17,563 bases of DNA, taken from the NCBI GenBank assembly GCA_964597945.1, contig CAZRAD010000046.1:1-17563 (forward strand). Direction: 5' to 3'. Below, piece after piece: positions 1-5,719 of the stretch (position 1 is its first letter; every line of letters starts with the position of its first letter). Under the pieces are notes generated by a model. The model ran no database searches. It saw nothing but the letters and a program-made list of their open reading frames with translations, and was not told the origin of the DNA. Both the position numbers and the translations under genes were made by a program. The DNA is from JAPEKQ01 sp964597945. Lineage in GTDB: Bacteria > Joyebacterota > Joyebacteria > Joyebacterales > Joyebacteraceae.

Positions 1-5
1 GTCGC

Positions 6-404
6 TCAGCCCGTGTCGGCGGCTCGGGCCGCCGTGCCGAGGCCAAGCCCGACGGGTCGGTAGAGATCGAGCAGGCGGCGTTCGGCGTGGCTCCAGTTGT
101 AGCGCTCGCGCCCGGCGCGCTGCGAGCGGGCCTGGCAGTCCGCCAGCCGGCCCGGCTCGCGCAACTCCGAGAGCGCGCTCACCAGGGCGTCGCGCGTGAG
201 GTGCCCGACCACCACGCCGCAGCTCTCCTCGCGCACGATCCGCCCGATCATCCCCTTGCCGTCATCCGAGCAGAGCAGGCTGTGGGGCATCGCAACGACG
301 ACGCCCGGGAGACCGGAGGCGAACCGCACGAGCTCCGGAACATCCATCGCGTCCTTGATGTTCGGCCCGCACTCGCAGATGAAGACGCCTGTTCTTTCAG
401 TCAT
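6..404 (-). CDS. Small HdrA-like / glycosyltransferase-tail chimeric protein
   Basis: Predicted 132-residue protein. Residues 5-60 resemble the N-terminal segment of heterodisulfide reductase subunit A proteins: G-V-F-I-C-E-C-G-x-N-I, then a valine-rich stretch and L-C-S-D-D-G-K. Residues from about 60 to 118 instead look like the C-terminal end of a GT4-type glycosyltransferase: C-G-V-V-V-G, D-A-L-V-S-A-L-S-E-L, R-E-R-Y-N-W, then R-L-L-D-L-Y-R. No FAD, Fe-S ferredoxin or full GT-B domain is present, so neither parent activity is expected. The ATG at 404 is preferred because GGGAG lies 5 nt upstream; an in-frame GTG at 419 has no such support. It follows the second cheW by 34 bp and is probably the last gene of the chemotaxis operon. 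Either parent assignment could be wrong; the two-part character is my inference from remembered family patterns. Confidence 0.6.
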   Translation of the reverse strand: MTERTGVFICECGPNIKDAMDVPELVRFASGLPGVVVAMPHSLLCSDDGKGMIGRIVREESCGVVVGHLTRDALVSALSELREPGRLADCQARSQRAGRERYNWSHAERRLLDLYRPVGLGLGTAARAADTG

Positions 405-438
405 GTTCTCTCCCCGCACGCTGCGGTCTATCCAGAGG

Positions 439-993
439 TCACTCGTTCTCGAATCGCATCCGACTCGATCGCATGACCTGATTCATATCGAGAAGCGTCA
501 CAACCGTGCCGTCGGCAAACTCGACCTGTCCGCGCGAATACACGGCCTCGGTCTCCGGGATCGTCGACAGGGACGGCTGGATGGAGTCCACCGTGATGCT
601 CGTCACGGCTCCGACGTCGTCGACAAGGAGCCCCGTCGTGACGCCTTCACCTTCGACGACGAGAATCCGGCTCTCGACCCCCATGGAGGTCGCGCCGATA
701 TTCATCATTCTCAGCAGATCCACAACGGATGTGATCGAGCCACGCACGTTCGAGACACCGACCACGTAGTCCGGAAGATTCGGCAACTTCGTTACGGGCT
801 GCAGGTCGAGCACCTCGACGACCGAGGTCACGTCGACCGCGTACCACTCGTCTCCGAGCGCGAACGCGAGCACCGTCAGCTCGTTCGTCGTCTCCGCGTC
901 ATCCCCGAACATCTCGGACGGGTCTTCGTACAGATAGAGCCCGTCATCGGCGCACGGGATATCGCCGTCAGTCCTGGGTCGTTCAGTCTTCAT
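439..993 (-). CDS. cheW: CheW-domain chemotaxis coupling protein (second copy)
   Basis: CheW couples chemoreceptors to the CheA kinase in signalling arrays at the membrane. The protein has an acidic N-terminal extension of about 35 residues. The CheW fold follows: L-A-F-A-L-G-D-E-W-Y-A-V-D-V near the start, then the hallmark V-G-V-S-N-V-R-G-S-I-T-S-V-V-D-L, and the second beta-barrel half with L-V-V-E-G-E and L-L-V-D-D-V-G. I chose the ATG at 993 because GAGGG lies 5 nt upstream; an in-frame GTG at 1005 lacks a Shine-Dalgarno. The start overlaps the end of the preceding cheW by 11 bp, which implies translational coupling. It is the third gene of a cheR-cheW-cheW operon. No CheA or receptor is in view, so partners must be elsewhere. 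Confidence 0.9.
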   Translation of the reverse strand: MKTERPRTDGDIPCADDGLYLYEDPSEMFGDDAETTNELTVLAFALGDEWYAVDVTSVVEVLDLQPVTKLPNLPDYVVGVSNVRGSITSVVDLLRMMNIGATSMGVESRILVVEGEGVTTGLLVDDVGAVTSITVDSIQPSLSTIPETEAVYSRGQVEFADGTVVTLLDMNQVMRSSRMRFENE

Positions 994-1492
994 CTCCGCC
1001 CTCACTGTCCGCTGTGTTGATCCTGAGATCCTCGATACCCGTCACCGCGTCCGGGTCGACGAGCAGCACCATCGAGCCGTCGATCTGAGCGACGCCGCTG
1101 AGGTAGCCGGTCCCGATCACGTCGACCGGCGGCGGCGCGATATCGTCGTCCGTCGTGCAGACGACGCGGGTTACCGCGTCGACCACGATCCCCGCCAGGC
1201 CGTTCCCGGTCCTGGTCACGACGATCCTGCGGCTCGACCCGTCGTCCGATTCAACGACGCCGAAGCGCTCGCTGAGTCCCACCACCGGCATCACGCGCCC
1301 CCGCACGTTCACGATCCCGCGCACGTGCCCGGGGGCGCCCGGTAGCGGCGTGATGTCCATCAGCGGGTTGACTCCGAGCACGGACTCGACGCCGATCCCG
1401 TACTCCGCATCGGCGATCGTGAAGCACACGACGTCCATGGCACGCTCTTCATGCGAGCCATCGCCATGCTGGTGTCTCGAGCTAGTCCGCAT
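983..1492 (-). CDS. cheW: CheW-domain chemotaxis coupling protein (first copy)
   Basis: A 169-residue CheW-type scaffold. Visible motifs are V-C-F-T-I-A-D-A-E-Y-G-I near residue 21, G-H-V-R-G-I-V-N-V-R-G-R-V-M-P-V around 55-70 (the CheW signature), and I-V-V-D-A-V in the second half. The usual Asp of the P-V-x-D-L element is Gly here (P-V-V-G-L). The ATG at 1492 overlaps the 3' end of cheR by 11 bp. A strong GGAGG lies 6 nt upstream, inside cheR, so I favour this start over the internal ATG at 1438 that would begin M-D-V-V-C-F. Two different CheW copies after one CheR suggest a chemosensory module with more than one coupler, or one copy acting as a competitor or adaptor. That role is inferred. 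Confidence 0.9.
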   Translation of the reverse strand: MRTSSRHQHGDGSHEERAMDVVCFTIADAEYGIGVESVLGVNPLMDITPLPGAPGHVRGIVNVRGRVMPVVGLSERFGVVESDDGSSRRIVVTRTGNGLAGIVVDAVTRVVCTTDDDIAPPPVDVIGTGYLSGVAQIDGSMVLLVDPDAVTGIEDLRINTADSEGGDED

Positions 1493-3098
1493 CCTGTCCC
1501 TCCATGGCCACGTCGCCGGACGCCGTCGCGCGGCTCTGGGGCAGCCAGCATGTGATCGCGCCGCTCACATCCTCGCCTCGCTCGCCGCGTCGGCTGAGCG
1601 CGAGCAGCGCGTTCTGATACTCCCGCTGCGCGTCGCGGTCCCTGCCCATCTGCCGATGGATTCCCGCGACCGCGAAGTACGCGAGGCTGTTGTCTCCGTC
1701 GAGATAGATGCACCGCTGAAAATCCGCGAGCGCCTCTTCGGTCTGCGACATCTCCTTGTGGATACACCCCATCACGAAGTGCGCCTCGGGAGCGAGCGTG
1801 TCACCCGTCAGCGCCTCCCTGCATACGCGCTCGGCCTCGTCGAGCTCACCCCGGTTCGCGAGGATCTGCGCGAGCAGCGCCTGCGCGCCGGGATCATGGG
1901 CATCGACCTCGAGTGCCTGCCGCACGATCCGCTCCGCGGTCTCGTAGTCCTTCTCGGCCAGCCATCTCGCGGCCTCGATCCCGAGTTCGACCGCATCGGG
2001 CACGGGCGGATCCGCGGCTGCCGACTCAGGATCCGGCACCCGGTCCTTCGTCAGTCTCGCATTGTCGCAACGACCGTCTTCCGGTGCCTTCGACATGGTG
2101 GACGCCGACCTGTTCCGTCTTTTCGCTGTGCGCTCAAGCACCCGCCTCGCAGCGTCGCGGACATCGGTCGCCGCACTGTGTGACGCGGTCTTCCTGATGG
2201 CCCCGTCCGACTTGACGTAGGCGAAGCTGCGCCCCAGCCGCAGCGGGCGGAATAGGTCGGTCACCTGGCTCGGCGACTCCGCGGCGCCCGCGAACATGTA
2301 GCCGTCGGGCGTGAGCCAGCCGTGCATCCGCTCGAGAACGTCTTGCGAGGTCTCCTGACTGAAGTAGATCGTGACGTTTCGGCAGAAGATGATGTCGAAG
2401 GACTGGATGGGTTCGTAGTCGAGGATGTTGATCTGGTGGAAGTCGACCCGGCTCGCTGCCGCGAGTCCGACGATCAGATCCTTCCCGTCAACCTCGCAGT
2501 AGCGCTTCATATAGCGTTCAGTGAAGTCGCTCTCGACGTACTTGAGCGCGTCGGCCGAGTAGACCCGCGCCTTCGCTCTCCCGAGTGCGTCGGGACTGAT
2601 GTCGGTCGCGACGATCTCGAACTGTGGACAGGCGCCACGCTCCTCCTCGTCGAGAAGCAGCATGGCAAGTGAGTAGGGTTCCTCGCCGGTCGAGCAACCG
2701 GCCGAGAGCACACGAAGCGCCCTCTCGCTCTCAGCGCGCGTGCGCCCGGCGCGCGTGCGCCCGGCGCGCGCGCTGCCGGCGTGTGCGCTGCCGGTATCGG
2801 CGCGGCTCCCGATGAGCGCGGGAAGAACGCTGTCACGAAGCGCGGCGAGCTGATTCGGGTTGCGGAAGAACCGCGTGTGTCCGACGGTGACAAGCTTCAC
2901 CAGCTGCGTGAACTCACTGCTCGCGTTTGCGCCCTCGCTGATCAGAGCGAGGTACTCGAGACCGTCGCTGCAGTCTGTCGCCACCATCCGCGCGCTCACG
3001 TATCCACGCAGCACATTGAAGTCCCGCTCCGGAACGATGAGGCCGCTCCGTTCGGCGATCAGCTTGCGGATGCTCTCCGTGACCTGCGCTGCGCTCAC
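1482..3098 (-). CDS. cheR: CheR-type chemoreceptor methyltransferase with C-terminal TPR repeats
   Basis: SAM-dependent glutamate O-methyltransferase that would methylate chemoreceptor cytoplasmic domains. Residues 1-75 match the helical CheR N-domain, ending in T-R-F-F-R-N. The SAM-binding loop is A-G-C-S-T-G-E-E-P-Y-S at 133-143. A-T-D-I-S lies at 164-168 and the F-C-R-N-V-x-I-Y-F-S motif at 238-247. After a linker (about 300-370), residues 370-500 form roughly four TPR units, an arrangement known from FrzF-like CheR proteins and likely used for protein contacts. The GTG at 3098 follows GGAGG with 5-nt spacing. Residues about 98-126, just before the first Rossmann strand, are an Ala/Gly/Arg-rich insertion encoded by a tandem repeat. 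It heads the chemotaxis operon below a sigma-54-like promoter. Confidence 0.93.
   Translation of the reverse strand: MSAAQVTESIRKLIAERSGLIVPERDFNVLRGYVSARMVATDCSDGLEYLALISEGANASSEFTQLVKLVTVGHTRFFRNPNQLAALRDSVLPALIGSRADTGSAHAGSARAGRTRAGRTRAESERALRVLSAGCSTGEEPYSLAMLLLDEEERGACPQFEIVATDISPDALGRAKARVYSADALKYVESDFTERYMKRYCEVDGKDLIVGLAAASRVDFHQINILDYEPIQSFDIIFCRNVTIYFSQETSQDVLERMHGWLTPDGYMFAGAAESPSQVTDLFRPLRLGRSFAYVKSDGAIRKTASHSAATDVRDAARRVLERTAKRRNRSASTMSKAPEDGRCDNARLTKDRVPDPESAAADPPVPDAVELGIEAARWLAEKDYETAERIVRQALEVDAHDPGAQALLAQILANRGELDEAERVCREALTGDTLAPEAHFVMGCIHKEMSQTEEALADFQRCIYLDGDNSLAYFAVAGIHRQMGRDRDAQREYQNALLALSRRGERGEDVSGAITCWLPQSRATASGDVAMEGQDAD
2736..2795 (-). repeat. 15-bp in-frame tandem repeat inside cheR (four units)
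   Basis: Four head-to-tail 15-bp units at 2736-2750, 2751-2765, 2766-2780 and 2781-2795. The first two are identical (GCGCGTGCGCCCGGC on the plus strand); the other two are diverged. Because the unit is a multiple of three, it encodes a five-residue Ala-Gly-Arg/Ser-x-Arg/Ala repeat in the linker between the helical N-domain and the SAM-binding core of CheR. Copy-number change would lengthen or shorten this linker without breaking the frame. Confidence 0.85.
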
Positions 3099-3262
3099 TC
3101 ACGCCTCCATGGAGGTAGCCGGTACGAAACCACCTCGGCACCACACCACCACACCGCCCAAGCGTGCAGTGACAGGCTGCCGGGCTCGTTCCGCCCCGGG
3201 AAGAAGTCTCTCTGTGAAGCGTTCATCTCACCGTACTGACAGCTGGATACGTGGGCTTCTTC

Positions 3263-3279
3263 TGCAATGGGCGTGCCAA
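3263..3279 (-). promoter_or_regulatory. Sigma-54 (RpoN) -24/-12 promoter of the cheR-cheW-cheW operon
   Basis: The minus strand reads TTGGCACGCCCATTGCA. This matches the RpoN consensus YTGGCACG-N4-TTGCW at every defined position, with exact GG-to-GC spacing. The expected start point is near 3252, giving a leader of about 150 nt to the cheR start. RpoN promoters need an ATP-dependent enhancer-binding activator, so the operon should be switched by a two-component or similar activator not seen in this window. Confidence 0.75.
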
Positions 3280-3297
3280 GGGAAGATACTTGTGAGC

Positions 3298-3312
3298 AGA
3301 CACTCAGCGAGG
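3298..3312 (-). promoter_or_regulatory. Candidate activator site, proximal copy of direct repeat
   Basis: The minus strand reads CCTCGCTGAGTGTCT. It repeats the sequence at 3388-3403 (CCTCGCTGAGCTGTCT) with one base missing. It lies just upstream of the sigma-54 -24 element. A partial third match lies near 3372-3384. Function as an enhancer-binding-protein site is inferred from position only. Confidence 0.4.
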
Positions 3313-3387
3313 AGACTCTCAATCGTGGGGAGTCGAAAAGGGGCGAATTCCGAGGTGCTTTCGGTGAAAGGCAGTTCAGCGGCGCAA

Positions 3388-3403
3388 AGACAGCTCAGCG
3401 AGG
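3388..3403 (-). promoter_or_regulatory. Candidate activator site, distal copy of direct repeat
   Basis: The minus strand reads CCTCGCTGAGCTGTCT, about 90 bp upstream of the proximal copy. It sits roughly 135-150 bp upstream of the predicted start point, within the usual range for bacterial enhancer-binding-protein sites. Confidence 0.4.
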
Positions 3404-3464
3404 CGGCTCCGTCCGAGGCGGATGGTGGCGTAACTGCATGTATGAGTAGCACAACGCAACTCGG

Positions 3465-3483
3465 GGTCCGGATGGTCCGGACC
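3465..3483 (-). terminator. Second hairpin downstream of the phosphodiesterase gene
   Basis: A perfect 8-bp stem (GGTCCGGA / TCCGGACC) with a 3-nt loop. On the minus strand it follows the larger hairpin at 3493-3539. No clear U-tract follows, so termination by itself is uncertain; it may protect the 3' end or back up the first hairpin. Confidence 0.3.
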
Positions 3484-3492
3484 AGGATAGAA

Positions 3493-3539
3493 ACAGGTCT
3501 CCAGAGTTGTATTCGCAGACCACAACACCGGAAACCTGT
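3493..3539 (-). terminator. Hairpin terminator of the phosphodiesterase gene
   Basis: On the minus strand ACAGGTTTCC (3539-3530) pairs with GGAGACCTGT (3502-3493) over 10 positions with one G-U wobble. After a symmetric 3x3 internal loop, GTTGT pairs with ACAAC. TTTC follows the stem in the direction of transcription. It starts 24 nt after the phosphodiesterase stop codon. Confidence 0.55.
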
Positions 3540-3563
3540 ATCTCCTGCGAGCTCAAGAGTCCC

Positions 3564-4892
3564 CTACCCAACCGCGTCCATGATGATGCCGGCGAGCTGC
3601 GTGATCTCGATCTCGCTCCCTCCGTCGGGCGGAGAACCCGCGGGCGGCGCCTCGAGCGACCAGAAGAACGCATCGTCCCACGTGTGCATCCCGGTGAGAT
3701 TCGTGCGGCCGAAGAGGTCCGGCTCGCGCACCGAGTCCTTGAGGTCGTACCCGTGGTGACCGACCGGAATGAGATCCGGCGCACCGCGCGTCTCGGGACC
3801 CGAGTAGACCGCGTCGCGTTCGAAGACGTGCTGCATCACCGGCTCGCCCTCGTACGTCAGCGACGAGAGTCCGGACTTGATCTCATCGAGGATCGACCGC
3901 GCCGACGCATCGTCGACCCCACCCTTCGGGAACCGTCCGGCGCGATTGAGGAAGATGCGACCCGGAGCCATCGCGAACGCTCTGGTGCCCTCCGCGATGT
4001 CCTCGAGATTCATGGGCTGCTCCTTCTCGAAGACGAGGAAGCCGTTGTCGGCAAGCCAACGGTTGACCCGGACCTCCTGCTTGATCCCGCAGAACCCGTG
4101 GTCGGAGAGCATGTAGAATCCCTCTCCCGCACGGTCGCGGCCGTTCCCCGCGTCGAACTTCTCGAAGAGCTCCCCGATGAACGTGTCGACCAACGCGTAG
4201 TACTCCATCGCCTGGGAGTGACGCTCGTGTGACTCGTCCTCGAGCGCGGCCCAGAGATAGTGCATGAGACGGTCGGTTCCGGTCACCACCACCTGCATGA
4301 AATCCCAGTCTTCCTTCTCCCAGAAGTGAAGCGCCGCGCGCTTCCGCGTCATCAGCGTGTACTCGAGTTCGGTGAACAGGAAATCGTGGTCCTCTCTCGC
4401 GCGCGCCGTGTCGACGTCGATCTTGTAGTTCATCCCCTCGAGGTCGGCGAGCACGTGGAGCGGCCAGACGGCCTTCTTCATGTTGAGAGCCACGAACCCG
4501 GAGACGAGCACGCCCGGGATCTCGTGAGCCGGATAGGTCGACGGCTGGTTGATGACGACCGACCGCTTCTTCCGCTCCCCCATCTTCTCCCAAAAGGTCG
4601 GCGCTCTGAGATCCTTGAAGTTCGGGAACCGGATGTCGTAGCTCTCAGGCTTCGGATCGATGAACCCGTAGATGCCGTGCGTGCCCGGATTGGTACCGGT
4701 CATGAAGGACGGCCAGCTCACGGCCGAGATCTCCGGGAGCGTGACCTTCATCTGCGAGAGATGCCCGAGCGAGGCGAGCCTCGCCATGTTCGGCATCGTG
4801 CCGTTCGCCGTCAGCTTCTGAAGCAGCGTGTACGGAACACCATCGAGACCTATGACAAGCGTCCGCTTCTTCTTCCGTCCGAAGAGCCCCAC
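3564..4892 (-). CDS. Type I phosphodiesterase / nucleotide pyrophosphatase-like protein (alkaline phosphatase superfamily)
   Basis: A 442-residue metal-dependent hydrolase of the alkaline phosphatase superfamily (PF01663-like), expected to cleave phosphodiester or phospho-ester bonds. The metal-ligand Asp is in V-I-G-L-D-G-V at 13-19. The nucleophile region is T-L-P-E-I-S-A-V-S-W-P-S-F-M-T-G at 51-66, followed by N-P-G-T-H-G-I-Y-G-F. G-T-D-R-L-M-H-Y at 205-212, S-D-H-G-F at 263-267 and G-M-H-T-W at 401-405 supply the remaining ligands. There is no signal peptide, so it is probably cytoplasmic. The GTG at 4892 follows GGAGG with 4-nt spacing. The frame stays open upstream to 5177, but that extension lacks domain features and the promoter lies inside it. 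The substrate cannot be read from sequence. It stands alone with its own promoter and terminator. Confidence 0.85.
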   Translation of the reverse strand: MGLFGRKKKRTLVIGLDGVPYTLLQKLTANGTMPNMARLASLGHLSQMKVTLPEISAVSWPSFMTGTNPGTHGIYGFIDPKPESYDIRFPNFKDLRAPTFWEKMGERKKRSVVINQPSTYPAHEIPGVLVSGFVALNMKKAVWPLHVLADLEGMNYKIDVDTARAREDHDFLFTELEYTLMTRKRAALHFWEKEDWDFMQVVVTGTDRLMHYLWAALEDESHERHSQAMEYYALVDTFIGELFEKFDAGNGRDRAGEGFYMLSDHGFCGIKQEVRVNRWLADNGFLVFEKEQPMNLEDIAEGTRAFAMAPGRIFLNRAGRFPKGGVDDASARSILDEIKSGLSSLTYEGEPVMQHVFERDAVYSGPETRGAPDLIPVGHHGYDLKDSVREPDLFGRTNLTGMHTWDDAFFWSLEAPPAGSPPDGGSEIEITQLAGIIMDAVG

Positions 4893-4930
4893 TGTGCCTC
4901 CCGTGTGCGAGGTGAGTTGTCGATGGGTCG

Positions 4931-4959
4931 ATGATACAGCCAGCGGCGAGGGTGAGCAA
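4931..4959 (-). promoter_or_regulatory. Sigma-70-type promoter for the phosphodiesterase gene
   Basis: The minus strand has TTGCTC (4959-4954), a 17-bp spacer and TATCAT (4936-4931, five of six matches to the -10 consensus). The predicted start near 4925 gives a leader of about 33 nt to the GTG at 4892, which supports that start choice. Confidence 0.5.
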
Positions 4960-5110
4960 GACGCGACGGGCGCGGACGAGCACACCGGCAGGGGGCACGC
5001 CGCGGACCGCTGATTGCCTCTCGCCAACCTGAACACCTCCCAGTATTGTGGCCGAAACCGTCGCTCTGCAGGTCGTGTCCCCGGGAGGCCCCATGCGCTC
5101 AGGAGAACCC

Positions 5111-5640
5111 ATGCGTTCACTGTTACGATGCCCACCCGCACATTCGCGGCCTGCCTCCTGACCCTCATCGCCTGCACGATGCCGCTCTCCGTCCGAGCAT
5201 ATGAGGTTCACTCTGTGCGTAGAGTACGGCGTTGCCGCGCTCTTCTCGGGACACAATCACCTCTACGCGCGCGATGGTCAATGGCGTGATGCATGTGACC
5301 AGGGCGGCGGTGGCACCAGACGACACGCCGGGCGACGATCCAGCCGTGTCTGTTCTGCGGCTCCATCGTGCCGCACCGACACCATTCTCAGCGGCCGTGA
5401 GCGTTTCTCTGTCAATGACCGTCCCCGAGCATGTGATGGTGGCCATACCCGATCGGGCCGGTCGCCGCGTTGCGACACTCGCCAACAGGGTGCTCGCGGC
5501 CGGCGAGCACGCCTTCTCCTGGCGGGCCCGTGACGATGCAGGACGCTCGTTGTCATCCGGCACATGCTTCTGCGTCGCCAGGTCGTCAGCTGCGGTCGAT
5601 CGCACGAAGCTCGTACTGCTGCGCAGACACCGATCCAGGC
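5111..5640 (+). pseudogene. Decayed secreted metallophosphoesterase with FlgD-like C-terminal domain
   Basis: Pieces of one gene lie in order but in different frames. AGGAG with 5-nt spacing precedes the ATG at 5111, starting M-R-S-L-L-R, which soon hits a stop. Another frame continues from about 5128 as a signal peptide (F-A-A-C-L-L-T-L-I-A-C, ending S-V-R-A). From about 5216 a different frame gives E-Y-G-V-A-A-L-F-S-G-H-N-H-L-Y-A-R, the C-terminal metal-binding motif of purple-acid-phosphatase-like metallophosphoesterases. From about 5274 a third frame gives V-N-G-V-M-H-V-T, then a FlgD/Ig-like domain (A-P-T-P-F-S, G-R-R-V-A-T-L, G-E-H-A-F-S-W-R-A-R) ending K-L-V-L-L-R with no stop in place. 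The roughly 200-residue catalytic front half is missing between signal peptide and G-H-N-H. I read this as several frameshifts plus a large deletion; sequencing error cannot explain the deletion. Confidence 0.7.
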
Positions 5641-5652
5641 CACGGACGCAAA

Positions 5653-5684
5653 GAAGCCCCCGACCATCTCAGGCCGGGGGCTTC
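5653..5684 (-). terminator. Rho-independent terminator of the GH16 laminarinase gene
   Basis: A perfect 10-bp GC-rich stem (GAAGCCCCCG / CGGGGGCTTC) with a 12-nt loop. On the minus strand it is followed by TTTGCG, and it begins about 35 nt after the GH16 stop codon. The plus-strand side has no U-tract, so it serves the minus-strand gene. Confidence 0.8.
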
Positions 5685-5719
5685 CCTGTGAAAGCTCTCG
5701 ACGCGCAGTCGAACCGCGC

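Larger units (their letters stand above)
3099..3563. other. 465-bp intergenic region between cheR and the phosphodiesterase gene
   Basis: No convincing gene is visible here; open frames are short and lack family features or good start sites. It holds the cheR leader (about 150 nt, including a T/G-rich stretch near 3138-3155 on the minus strand), the sigma-54-like promoter at 3263-3279, direct repeats at 3298-3312 and 3388-3403, and two hairpins at 3465-3483 and 3493-3539 that lie just downstream of the phosphodiesterase gene. Confidence 0.75.

Noticed and set aside
4829..4843. Possible fourth operator copy beginning TGTACGG
   Set aside because: Only one arm is present, the second arm does not match, and it lies inside the phosphodiesterase coding sequence.
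4893..5177. N-terminal extension of the phosphodiesterase from an upstream start
   Set aside because: The extension has no domain features and would contain the promoter; the GTG at 4892 has a strong Shine-Dalgarno and is followed directly by the first conserved strand.
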